A DNA stretch of 64,000 bases from Arabidopsis thaliana (GCF_000001735.4 NC_003070.9:18337971-18401970), one strand, 5' to 3'. Counted from the first letter of the stretch, positions 49,526 to 62,194 are shown. Made by a program: numbers and translations. The notes: generated from the sequence alone by a model not told the origin.

Positions 49526-49831
49526 TAGAAGATTCTTTTCTTCTTTTTGTTTTTTGATTATCTTCTTTTTCTAGGCTGTTATTTAACTAATGAAATTATT
49601 ATTACCTTAATTTTAAAGTCTAAAACTACATGAACTTGTAAGATACGGTCAAACTAAAAACTACAAGAATATCGCACCACGCCATTTTTTTTGTCTACAG
49701 AATACGTTTCTTTGTACTAATTTGGTTACAGTGTAAAAGAATGTGTGACACACATTATGTCTTTATTTTCTCAACTGCGCCTAAAGTCGCATACGATTAA
49801 ATATTATCAACAATAACTATTGTTCAAAAAA
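49526..49831. other. Spacer before tRNA gene
   Basis: AT-rich sequence; CAA motifs of the kind found just upstream of plant tRNA genes occur at 49809-49826 (caacaataactattgttcaaaaa). No gene is seen. Confidence 0.5.
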
Positions 49832-49904
49832 GCGCCTGTAGCTCAGTGGATAGAGCGTCTGTTTCCTAAGCAGAAGGTCGTAGGTTCGACCCCTACCTGG
49901 CGCG
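49832..49904 (+). tRNA. tRNA-Arg (anticodon CCT)
   Basis: A 73-base cloverleaf reads directly. The acceptor GCGCCTG pairs with CTGGCGC, with one U-U mismatch at 6-67. The D arm is GCTC...GAGC (49841-49856). The anticodon arm TCTGT-TTCCTAA-GCAGA places CCT at 49865-49867. The variable AGGTC and T arm GTAGG-TTCGACC-CCTAC follow, then discriminator G. There is no intron and no encoded CCA, as expected for a nuclear gene. It decodes AGG arginine codons. The B box GGTTCGACCCC and A box TAGCTCAGTGGA are standard. Confidence 0.97.
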
Positions 49905-50325
49905 TTTCTTTGTTTTTTTTTTTTTTTTTCCATTTTCAGATTTGCCATATGTGAGACACTATAAAAGTAACTCTCAACTCAAGCAACAATTTGGTTTAAT
50001 CGATTTTTTATTGTGGTTTGATGGTTTTTGATCAATCCACTCAGACTTTGGTTAATCTTCTTCTCAAAGTACAAAAGAGTTTAAACACACACACGCACAC
50101 AGAAGACAATCTTCTTTTTCAGGGACTCTCAACTAAATTACATTAACCCATTACCCATACAAAAGGGGTTTAATTTTCATTTACAATAAAAATAGATTTC
50201 TTTGCTATATATTACTCATTAACCTAGAGCAAAAGAGAAGACATATCTGAGTAATAGCAATGCTTAAAGTGTCATTAATTCTGAGGTATCTGAAAACCAT
50301 TTTTCACCATGACCTCTAGCAAACC
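49905..50325. other. tRNA 3' flank
   Basis: After the T-run the sequence is AT-rich with an ACACAC tract near 50088-50100. No gene is seen. Confidence 0.5.
49913..49929 (+). terminator. Pol III terminator of tRNA-Arg
   Basis: A run of 17 T starts nine bases after the tRNA 3' end; an earlier TTT lies at 49905. A T-run of this length is ample for RNA polymerase III termination. Confidence 0.85.
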
Positions 50326-50702
50326 CTAGTCATCATCCTCCGAATCTGCCATTGATGTAAATTATAAAAAGGAATCACTCAAAGACATAACATAAGTCAA
50401 GTTACTTAACGATTCGTATGCGTGATAGTTCAATGTTTATGTAACAGATTCTAGCAACCATTGATCCCTTATAAGCAAAACTTTCAATCTTAAAAACAAC
50501 AATTGAAAGAAAATTGGTACCTGATCTTATCTCTTCTCCCACTTCTCCTCTGTTTTGAAGCTCTCTTATGATTGTCGTACAAATGAGCCACCAATATATG
50601 TGAAAACTAATAGCATTATTAACAATGTATTGAAGGCGTAGTACATCAATGAGTCTTTAACTGATTTCATATCCAAATAACCTAGTAGTTCCGACTTCCA
50701 AG
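50326..50702 (-). pseudogene. LAG1-type ceramide synthase relic (LOH2-like C terminus)
   Basis: Two exons survive on the minus strand, 50521-50702 and 50326-50345, with GT-AG splice sites. One frame of the first exon reads ELLGYLDMKSVKDSLMYYAF then NTLLIMLLVF, the last membrane segment of LAG1 ceramide synthases. The next frame continues HIYWW and IIRELQNRGEVGEEIRS; joined to the last exon it ends SDSEDDD, the known acidic C terminus of plant LAG1/LOH proteins. The frame change falls at GTTTTCACATA, one base short of VFHIYWW. All earlier exons are missing, and a 400-bp insertion lies directly upstream. Ceramide synthases acylate sphingoid bases in the ER; this copy cannot. Synteny suggests it is the lost duplicate of LOH2 (At3g19260). 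Confidence 0.8.
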
Positions 50703-50786
50703 CTGAAAAAACGAATATGTAAATACAAGAGTTATAGATTTTTTCCTCTTAAGAGTAAGTAAATTGTGTACCTTGTAGCCCTGATG

Positions 50787-51186
50787 ATCCAAAAAAAAGT
50801 GATGGCTCAGTTGGAGTCGGCCTAATGGGTCATAGTGGGCTCGGAAGACAACGGGCCCGTTATCCTTCCACCGTCGAGAACGGAAGGTGGACGCTGCTCT
50901 GTGAAACCAGCCTCACGCGGTCTCCTCCGCTCTAAAGAGATATTGGCTCCGAACCTTCGCTCAGAAGATATCTCAACTCCCGACTTGGAATGGGCAGGCC
51001 AGTAAAGAGCCCAAGCCGAACCCGGCCCATTGAGATCCGACCCAATGTACCATCACCTTGTTGTCTCCACTCGGATCATAAACCCACGTTACTAGGTTCG
51101 ACGTTGCGGTAATGCAAGCTGAACTTATATATAGAGTAGAGAAAAGTTTGTTCCTTCCGATGTGGGACTTTAGTGTCTCTAATACA
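50787..51186 (-). mobile_element. LTR-retrotransposon kin, solo-LTR/TRIM-like fossil
   Basis: A 400-bp block clearly richer in GC than its surroundings, flanked by the 5-bp direct repeat TGATG (50782-50786 and 51187-51191). On the minus strand it starts TGTATTAGAGAC and soon carries TCCCACATCGGAAGG and a TATATATAAG box, a combination common near the start of plant TRIM and other LTRs. No coding region is present. The family is uncertain (Katydid-type TRIM is a guess), and a different short retroelement is possible. The intact target repeat suggests a moderately young insertion. Confidence 0.5.
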
Positions 51187-51191
51187 TGATG

Positions 51192-51425
51192 CTTTTTCAC
51201 TTCTAATATTTTTGTTAGCAAACTTTTTAAAACAATCAAGAAATTTATCTAAAATATCTTATTGGCTATTCTTTTTTATTATTGTTTACACAAACGCCAG
51301 TAACATATCTCTGAAATTGCATTGGAAGCAAAATGAAATATATAAGATTGAGAAAAAGAAGAAGAAGAATCCAAAACATTTCATCGAACTGAGAAACGAA
51401 ACCAAAACATTGGGTGAAAAGATCT
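51192..51425. other. Spacer downstream of the 1589-family gene
   Basis: AT-rich 3' flank with an AAGAAGAAGAAG run near 51355. No further LAG1 exons were found here. Confidence 0.5.
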
Positions 51426-52526
51426 TCAAGTACACTTTTGATTAATTAAATGTTGAGGTTGTTGTCCTCTCTGGAATTTTTGTTGCATCCTTTGTTGTTG
51501 ATCTTCTAAATCTCTAGCGAATTGTTCAAGATTCGAGTCACCACAATCGGTATCGTATCGTAGACCAGGAGGTTCTGATTGTGGTGTTTCAGCAAATGGT
51601 GATGGATTGATCAAAGAAGAAACTGTTTCTTCTATAGAAGCTAAATCATTAGACCCATTAATCCACTGATCACAACTTTGATCTTTATCCTTAGGTTTCT
51701 GCACCTCTGTTACTACAAAAAAAAAAAAACAGAATTAAAAGAAGAGATCTTCTCATTTTAAAGACTAATCTTAACTAGAAAGAGAGTGGTTTTCTTTAAC
51801 GACGTACCTGGTGCATCAACCAGATCGCTTAAACAAAGGAATGTATCTTCTATATTAGCAAAACCATTAGTCTCCAACCACTGTTCAAGAGTTTGGACTT
51901 CATCATGATGATGATCATTAGGTTCTTGCAACTTTGTTACTACACAATACATAAATTCAAAAAAACAATGTCTTCTTCATAAACTGATTTAAAGTAATAA
52001 TAATCTTAAGGATACACAAAAGGGTTTATCTCTAATTAAGTACCTGGTGCAGTAGTACCAACATCAAGTTGGCTAAGTCTTTGCATCAGATCTATTTGCT
52101 GAGCAAGCAAGTCGTTGAGTGTAACTATTTGACGAACCAATTCGCATCGTTTGTTGTATTCTTTAAAGAAATTTGGGTTCTCTCTTTGAAGATGTTCCCA
52201 AACTGAAAACAAAAAAAAATAAAAGAAAAGCTTTTCTAGTTTATATGTTTCTCAATCCGAAATCAAATTGATTTTCTTTTACTTACTTGTTGCAGTGATA
52301 TGTTTAGGAATATGGTCATGATCATACATATAAGTCATGGTTTCTTCCAAACTCATGTACTTTTGAATACACCTCCTCTCGATTTTTTCCTTGACCTGAA
52401 ACACATGAATTTTATTGTTTCTGAAAAGTCAAAACACAGAAACGAATTCTTAAATATTTTAGGGGAAAAGAATAAAGTCTAACATACATAATCTATGGTT
52501 CTCAGAATATACTGGTATCTGCTCAT
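51426..52526 (-). CDS. Plant protein 1589 family (A_thal_3526 domain) protein
   Basis: Five exons on the minus strand (52488-52526, 52287-52395, 52044-52202, 51808-51939, 51426-51712) encode 241 residues, all in frame. The N-terminal ~75 residues carry the plant-specific 1589 domain: VKEKIERRCIQKYMS, then HIPKHITATIWEHLQRENPN and FFKEY, with the invariant Cys and Trp. A short Leu/Gln-rich helix (LNDLLAQQIDLMQRLSQL) follows. Exons 4 and 5 both begin with a VT[KE][LV]Q[EK]P motif and share a related ~40-residue unit (QWLETNGFANIEDTF against QWINGSNDLASIEET), an internal duplication. The C terminus is Gln-rich. Function is unknown. I associate it with At1g49700. The 13-codon first exon is plausible but the least certain part. 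Confidence 0.82.
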
Positions 52527-53651
52527 AACTCAACAAAGAGAGATTGTTTTCACAAAAAAAAAAAGAGGAAGCAGCTTTTGGTTCAGATGAATAATGATGA
52601 ACAAGGTCTCAGGGTTTTCATTAAAAAGCGGAAGATTGCGCGAATGAGAGAGAAATAAGTAGTTGGGAACCTTTTATTAACGTGTTTCCTTAATTTTAGC
52701 TAGCTTTAATTTATTATTTAGTTTCCTTAACTCTGTTGTTTAATATTCAGGTCGATTAAAAGATTCTCAGAATCTTAAAGATTTTTTTTTGTGAATATCT
52801 TTTTTCTTAACCGCATTTATTTTAAAGTACCGAACTATTAAAATGTTTATAAATTAATTACATATCTTTAAAAAAAAATATTTGTGTAATATTTTTGCGG
52901 GAAAACCCGAAAGAACCGTCATCCATTTTTAATTTAGACATTTAGTATTTGTAGTATTAAATTTGAAATAAAAATACTTAACTTAATTTTGGTTGCTTTT
53001 AAAACCTTCATTTAATAAAAATTGATAAAATCACATATCCGAATTAACGGTTATTATCTTTACTAACGAAAACACTAACTGTGGTTAAAATTTAACCCAT
53101 AGTTGTCGCATATATATAAAAAATATTTTTTCACAACCTTACGATTATATTGTCTTAGTGTAGTGGCTGAATATAGGTCATCTATTTTTTTGGGAATATC
53201 TAATTCTCTAACCGTATTTATTCTAAAGTAACGAACTATTAAAAAGTTTACAAATTAATTACATATCTTTAAAAAAACAAATTCTGTGTAATATTTTTGT
53301 TCGTTGGTAATATTATTAAGAGAACTTGATAATCTTCTTGTGAGACTAATTGTGTTTACGCATCAACAACCCAAGAAAAATTTAAAGATTAATTAACACA
53401 CTCTCAAGAGATTCAAAACTATCAAATTGCTCTAAATCTTCAAACATTTATGCATCCAGCTATCAAGAACACATCGTCTGCAATGTCAGAACGATTTACA
53501 GATACACTGCCTAAACAAAATGAGTTCACCAATCTCATGACTATTAACCTTTTGTTTCATCTAATCGGTTTGTTTAGCACTTTGCGATTCTAGCACAGAG
53601 AAATGTCTTCTTAGCTGAGATGATACCTGTGACAGATCCAGAGGAATGAAA
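52527..53651. other. Spacer with a 105-bp direct repeat
   Basis: Copy 1 at about 52793-52897 and copy 2 at about 53193-53299 share GAATATCT...CTTAACCG.ATTTATT.TAAAGTA.CGAACTATTAAAA.. through TGTGTAATATTTTTG, about 85-90% alike, separated by about 295 bases. No ORF lies between. The rest is promoter and 3' flank. Confidence 0.6.
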
Positions 53652-55799
<2,148 letters not shown>

Positions 55800-57597
55800 T
55801 AACCTAGAGGATGAATCAAGGAAAGGAGGTGAAGAAAGGTTTTTGTTTTTTTTGAGGATTAAAGGAAGGAAGATTCTCGATAATTGATTGATTTGGTAAG
55901 TGTTTGGGTTTTGTTTTGTTTTGTTTTGATCTCTCAGTACGAGGCTTTATTAAGTTTAGGTAAGAGATTAGGAATGTGAATAATGTACACATATGTTTTG
56001 ATTTTTTAAGGCTTAGCTTCAAAGTCAATGCACAAGTTATTTTATGGTCATCGACGGAGCCCATGAATTGGCCACGTATATTTATAGTTGGGTTGATGGT
56101 CTAGAGGTTTTAAAATACTCTTATGTTAGTATGTCACTTCCGCTTAAGTTCGAACCCCCATAGTATGAGTGTTTAAAAAGTGGAAGACCTTTTTATTTAA
56201 TGGTATAACTGAAAACAGAAATTACACAAAGCCGGTATTGCTCGAGATGACAAATAATCAAAACTAATTAACAGAAAATGATTATCCAAATAATCAGGTT
56301 ACAAATGACATCAAAACTACAATTATTATCACTTGCTTCTTTCTTCTTCAGTTAACCAATTTTTTCTAAAATCAGAAGCTATTTCATGCATCTCCGAAAA
56401 CGGACATCATCTAAACTTTCGGTTTTATAGTCTTCACTTATTTTTTGGAGACTTCGAAAATGAAAGATCTTGAGCTACATAAGAATGACAAGACGAAACC
56501 AAATTATAGAGGGAATTGCAACTGCCGAAAAGTGCTTGGGCCGATGATGGCGATATTAAATCGATTGCATCAAGTTTGAAGGAATAAAAAAACAATAGAC
56601 CTCACCCATATATGTATGTTGATTAGAATGGAGGAAGCTTAAAAGAAGCCGCCTTTACCGTAACACCAACTACAAGAACGATTGTTGATGGTAGTTTGGT
56701 CGATTGGTTGAAGGTTGAGAGAATCATCGATAAAACTTTGAAGAAGAAACTTGCAACAAATTCATAATAAAAAACGAAGTAAACATGAAAATTAAGACTA
56801 AAAGATGATCGACGTTGGTGCTATGGAAGACACTGACCGTCAATCTCCGATCAGAAAAGGACGGATAAAAAAACGGCTGAAAATAGGTTAAAGAAAAAGT
56901 TTTTTGCTATGAGAGAAAAATTGTTATTTTTAAAGTGAAAGACCTAGAAAAAGTTTTTTTTTGGAAATTAATTAAAATATAATTAATCATGTATGGAAAG
57001 AACTCCCTCGAAGAAAAAATACATTGTGTAGGATGAAATAGATGAAGACTCGAGATTGGTAAAAAGTTTGTAATATGAAAATATGAATATTTTTTATTCA
57101 AGATGAACAGTTGTGGTCATAAAAATAAATACATGTGGCTAGAGAGGCAATCTAGAAAAGCGACAAATGGTAGATATTGATGATAGTTAAGGGTTTTGTA
57201 ATTTCTGATGATCAAAGAAAAGAAAAAACAAAAAAAAGGGATCATAAAAAATTATTGTGAATCTGAGATATTGAGAATTCTCTTAGATTATATTTGTAAT
57301 TTATTTTTATATTTTTGGTAGGAAATCTAAATGGCATTTTAATTATTTTTTAGTTTCAAAAGGATTATATGTCTTTTTTTCAAAAACTAGTGTTACTATG
57401 GTAACAACTCATTTGAAATTTGAAAATTGTTATTCAACTTATTTCTTTTTATTTTATGTTTTCGTACAAAATTGAGTAAAGATTTATAAGTATTATTTCT
57501 TATTATAATATTTTACCTCCGTTTTTTTTCCCTATGTTTCTAAGTTCTAACTCTTTGTAAAGATAAACAATGAGCGGCCAAACTTTTTTTTGTTAAC
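55800..57597. other. Intergenic region with a SINE-like remnant
   Basis: FUT12 leader to about 56060, then a tRNA-like segment (separate entry), then AT-rich sequence. 56440-56880 has somewhat more complex composition, but no frame stays open and no family is recognised. The ORF at 56907-57101 is low-complexity. Confidence 0.4.
56088..56215 (+). mobile_element. tRNA-derived SINE-like remnant
   Basis: TGGTCTAGAGG (56097-56107) fits a Pol III A box and AGTTCGAACCC (56147-56157) fits a B box, spaced 50 bases from start to start. A short unrelated body and a T-rich tail (CTTTTTATTTAAT) follow. It does not fold as a complete tRNA. Plant SINEs of the RathE type have this structure; family and ends are not certain. 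Confidence 0.45.
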
Positions 57598-57607
57598 ATT
57601 AGAAAAC

Positions 57608-58107
57608 GGGTAAAAACCCAAAAAATACCTCAACTAATTTTTATTTGGACGTTTAATAGCTAATTATTTTTTGTTGGAAGAAAAATACATGAAATAATAA
57701 AACTGTACAATTTAAATACTCAAACAATTAAATGTTGTTATTTTCATACTCACAACAAAAATAAAATTCCAATTTTACTCTTATCATCTCAATTAACTAT
57801 TAATTTTTTAGATTATATGACATTAAGTTTCTAATTTTGGATAAAAAATAATTGTATTAACATTTTAGTTTATGGTGTCTAAAAATTTCAAAATTTCAAT
57901 TTTATTATAATTATTTTATTTTAAAATTATTTAGAGAAAATAAAAAATATTTTAAAATGGCCGGTAAACAATCTCCGTTCGAATTAAAATCTTTCACGAA
58001 TAAAACTATTTTTGACAAATTCTAAACCCGATTCTTATCGTTTATCTCAAGATTTTTGACAAAACTATTTTTGAGATTCGGGTTGTTGTTTTTTTCAAAA
58101 ATAGTTT
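57608..58107 (+). repeat. Left inverted arm of the defensin-carrying element
   Basis: Pairs with 60063-60576 in inverse. The inner part (57958-58020, GGCCGGTAAACAATCTCCG and following) also pairs with 58085-58160 (GGAGATTTTTTACCGGCC), giving a strong local hairpin. Confidence 0.8.
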
Positions 58108-58882
58108 TATTCGTGAAACATTTAAATTCGAACGGAGATTTTTTACCGGCCATTTTAAAATATTTTTTGTTCTCTGTAATTTCTATTTTAAATTTCAAAA
58201 TAAAACAAGTATACATACAATTGATATTTTGAAAATTTTACACACTATAAACTAAAATGTCTAAATTTTTTTGTAATTTTTTATTTTTAAAAAATACATA
58301 AAATATCGATTAGAAATTACAATATAAAATTGTAAACCAAAACTAAAGAAATCATTTACTTAATTTATATTAAAAATATAAATAAATGTTTATAACTATG
58401 TCTATGAAAATAAAACATATTTAAAAATTGGGATAATACACTAATAGATATTTTTTTATGTGTAGCTTGAGCACCGAGCATCTAAACCGCTTTTTAGAAC
58501 ACTTATAGGAGAAAGATTAAATAAATTGTGTAAGTCATATATTTTATAAATTTTAGCTTTTTTATCTAGTTGATGACAGACCAATATTCCAATAGATGAA
58601 TTCAATGCATTTATACATAAACTTCTTTATATATAAGACAATATTTAAAATTTTGAAATATATATTTATGATTAGTCGATTTAATTCTCTGTTTGGTTAT
58701 TATTTTAGAATATTAAGAATACAGACAGTAGTAGAATTAAATAAATAAATGATGTAGAGAAAAAATGTGGGCTCGCCACATCAATAACAAACATATTTCT
58801 GGAAAATTTGTGTTCTATAAATTTTATTATAATCAAAGCTTCAATTGAAAATAGTTTTTTAGATATATTATGATTTTGACAT

Positions 58883-59369
58883 TCAACTTAGGATTTGTTC
58901 TTTTACATTTTTGAAGAGTTTAACATTTGGAATCGCTTTATCATTCGGACAAGGGCCAATGCAAACACAATGATTTTTCCGACAAATGGCTTTTCTTGTA
59001 ACTGGATAATATTTGAGGCATCTTTCTCGACAATGATCGCACGGTTGGTAAACATCATAATCGAAACATCCCGTATTCTGCTCAACTATATCAAACAAAA
59101 TTAATTAATTTCGTCTCAGATAACAAAAGCTATATTAAGATTTAGGAGTTATCAATACACTGAACTAAGATATATACTATATGATATATTGCCAATGAAT
59201 GTAGCCGAAACTAAAAATGACAGTAGAGTTACGTGAATGACAAGTCTACAATATTGGATACATATGCCAACTTATTACTGTATGAATATATTAAAGATAA
59301 ATGCATACCTAAAGCAAATATCACAAGAAAGATGATGGGGACGACAAGTGAAGAAGTTGCCTTGGCCAT
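58883..59369 (-). CDS. Defensin-like (DEFL) cysteine-rich secreted peptide
   Basis: Two exons on the minus strand (59309-59369 and 58883-59085) with GT-AG intron encode 87 residues. Exon 1 gives MAKATSSLVVPIIFLVIFAL, a hydrophobic signal peptide, as usual for DEFL genes. Exon 2 begins VEQNTGC and holds eight cysteines at 27, 36, 39, 43, 55, 60, 62 and 66. The spacing C-x8-C-x2-C-x3-C-x11-C-x4-C-x1-C-x3-C fits the DEFL/SCR-like peptides of Arabidopsis. A 21-residue tail follows the last Cys. Such peptides are secreted and act in defence or in pollen-pistil signalling; the role of this one is unknown to me. The ORF is uninterrupted. It lies wholly inside the long-TIR element. I think this is At1g49715, but I am unsure of the number. 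Confidence 0.82.
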
Positions 59370-60062
59370 TTTTTTTTCTTTCTTTTCTTTTCTCTTAAAT
59401 TTAGTTACTCGTATACTGAATAGTGAATATAGATAAACGTGAAAAATTAAGAGACTACAGAAAGGAGATTTATAGAGGTGTGTCATGCATTGCACATACG
59501 GATTTATAGAAAGGAGATCTGTTTGATTTTATAAATCTTTTATGTATAGAAGAGTATATGATACTCTTACTTGTAAATATATTATAGAACGTATATATAT
59601 ATGATAAATTAATTCGTATTATAGTAAAATATATATTTCATTTTATATATCTTTTTTTTTATAGAAAAGTATATGAATCTTTTACTTGTAAACATATTTA
59701 TAGAAAAGAATATATAATATATATATATATATATATTTCATATTTGATTAAAATTTTATATTATTATGATAAAATAAAATAATATAAATATAATTTATAA
59801 TAAAAACCATATAAAAGTTTACACAATTATTCAAAACAAATAAATTTATCAGTTAAATGCTTATTATTTCATGCATTTGGTTCATAAAAAACCAACATCA
59901 AGTAATATGACAAAATTACAAAAACAATTTATGTTTCGAATTACTTCAAAACGTTCACATTAATAGTATTATTACAATACTTAGTTTGTATCTTGCCATT
60001 GTTGATGAATTGACTCTATGATTTTGATGGAGAAAAATATTAGGATTTTAGTTTATGGATAA

Positions 60063-60576
60063 ACTTTTTTTGAAAAAAAACACAACCCGAATCTCAAAAA
60101 TAGTTTTGTCAAAAATCTTGAGAAAAACGATGAGATTCGGGTTCAGATTTTTTCAAAAATAGTTTTATTCGTGAAAGATTTAAATTCGAGCGGAGATTGT
60201 TCCGCCCACTTTAAAAAATATTTTATTTTCTCTAAATAATTTTAAAATAAAATAATTATAATAAAAATGAAAATTTGAAATTTTTAGACACCATAAACTA
60301 ATATGTTAATAAAATTATTTTATCCAAAATTAGAAAATTAATGTCATATAATCTAAAAAATTAATAGTTAATTGAGATGATAAGGGTAAAATTAAAATTT
60401 TATTTTTGTTGTCAGATCGTGAGTATGAAAATAACAATATTTAATTGTTTGAATATTTAAATTGCACAGTTTTATTATTTCATGTATTTTTCATGTATTT
60501 TTCTTCTTAGAAAAAACAATTGGGTATTAAACGTTTAAATAAAAATTAGTTAAGGTTTTTTTTTGGATTTTTACCC
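60063..60576 (-). repeat. Right inverted arm of the defensin-carrying element
   Basis: Reverse complement of 57608-58107 with scattered substitutions and small indels. It ends ...GGATTTTTACCC directly before the second copy of ATTAGAAAAC. Confidence 0.8.
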
Positions 60577-60586
60577 ATTAGAAAAC

Positions 60587-62095
60587 TCTTCCTTTTCATT
60601 TATTTTTACTTCTAGTAGTAGAGGTAATTTTTCTTTTTTGATTAACAAAGTCGTGAGGTTTGTTAGTAGAGACTAGAAAGTTGTTGAATGGGTAATTGAT
60701 ATGTTTTGCTCCACAAGAAAGCGGAAGTTTTTAAAAAAAAAGAAACAAAATTAGCATTACAATACCAATGATTACATATGTAAACAATATTTCCCGGAAT
60801 TAGCTCGTATGAATCTAAATTAATATTGACAAAAAAAAAAATACCAATGATCACATATATGACAAAAAGAAAGAATGAAGGAGAACTCTATCATGGTTTG
60901 ATGCTCATTCTATACGCTGGCCCAACGGTGACACGAAAGTAGACAATTCTTTTAAATAAGTTATCAAATTATAAAGAAGTAGAAATCATCAACATACCAT
61001 TTACCAAGTGAGGAGAGGGCAAAATTTCCAAATTTGGAAGTGAATTGTATTAAACTCGACGCAAATCTTCTTAAAAGTCTTCTTCTTTTGGGTTGCTTGG
61101 ATATAATGATTATTGCTTGATGTCAAAATTCGCACACCATTGGGATGATGGGACCCAAAAAGAATCACTACCCACTTCTGCCGTTGTTTCAACATCATTC
61201 ATGTATAATAATCACAGTTTATCAAGCACACAAAATATCTTACATGAGTAACAACAATATGATATTAAAATTAATTTGGCACATAATTTAATCATTTGGT
61301 GTTCCGACCGACATGATACTATACTATAATTTTATTCCCATTTCATTTCTTATTTTTTTATATGCATAGAAAATTATTTAAATGCAAAATAAAATTTTAA
61401 CCAAAAACCTCTAGTCTAGTAGTTTGTTCGATTGTATATAGAGTATTTTGTCATGTGCATAGATTACCACCATCTACGAACATTGTTGTGGTTTGATTTT
61501 CTCTTTGATCGCGGTAAACACCAACAATATATGACTAGACATTCATAAACTTCAGATGAGTTAGGATTTGATTTTTTAGAATTTTGGTTTTGAAAAAAAA
61601 TTAGCCAACTAAAAATCAAACAAAAATTTACTGCGGTTCATAAGTAAAAAAAAAATCAATTTCCTTTTTAGTAATTTTCTTGGAGTCGAATTGAAGTAAA
61701 ATTGTGCAGTTTACAACACAGAATTCGATATTTAAAAAATTTCTGTTGGCGAATTAAAATTGAAATACTATAATTATCCAAACTTTCTTCGGTTAGTTAA
61801 TTAAGATCAGAAATAATGTCTAAATGGCAAGGTTAATATGGATATTTGTATCAGATCTAATCCCATTTTTAAAGAAAACAAACAAGGCAAAGGACACAAT
61901 CAGCGACTAAAGCTCTCACACGTTACAGCTTCTTATTGGTTAAAAATGAACGTGGTTGTCAGCTAAATTAAGTGACTATGTTTAATAATCATTAAAACGG
62001 GATATTTATTAGTTTATTACCAAAAAATGAAAGCAAAATATCTAAACAATAAATAAAATAAAAAACCATAAGAGGAAAAAGCTTAACCCCTTAAA
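60587..62095. other. ABF1 upstream region
   Basis: AT-rich spacer and promoter. CACACGTTACAGC (61917-61929) contains an ACGT core of the type bound by bZIP factors. ORFs at 60663-60854 and 61001-61198 lack motifs. No element ends were found. Confidence 0.45.
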
Positions 62096-62194
62096 ATGGC
62101 AGTTCGTGTCGAAGCTACTACAAACACACTTGTCGTCTCTTCTCTCTCTCGCAGCTCTTCTCTATTTTCAGCAATCGCCTATAATATTAGGTAA
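62096..62194 (+). promoter_or_regulatory. Candidate 32-codon upstream ORF of ABF1
   Basis: ATG at 62096 opens MAVRVEATTNTLVVSS..., ending YNIR then TAA at 62192-62194. The proposed leader intron starts at 62191 (AG|GTAAAGC), and exon 2 also begins GTAAAGC, so the stop is the same spliced or unspliced. Whether transcription starts upstream of 62096 is not known from the sequence. Confidence 0.35.

Larger units (their letters stand above)
57608..60576. mobile_element. Long-TIR Mutator-like element carrying a defensin-like gene
   Basis: About 500-bp inverted arms (57608-58107 and 60063-60576) both begin GGGTAAAAA and run inward through AACTAATTTTTATTTG and TTGAGATGATAA-type sequence to GAGATTCGGGTTGT. 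Outside them lies a perfect 10-bp direct repeat ATTAGAAAAC (57598-57607 and 60577-60586). Length and duplication fit a TIR-MULE. No transposase is present in the 2-kb interior; instead it holds a two-exon cysteine-rich peptide gene. The left arm is followed by a partial inverted copy of itself (58085-58260). The arms are diverged in places, so the element is older than the MULE at 48440. Confidence 0.8.

Noticed and set aside
59720-59740. (TA)n tract as a possible element end
   Set aside because: Ordinary microsatellite inside the interior of the long-TIR element, with no flanking repeat.
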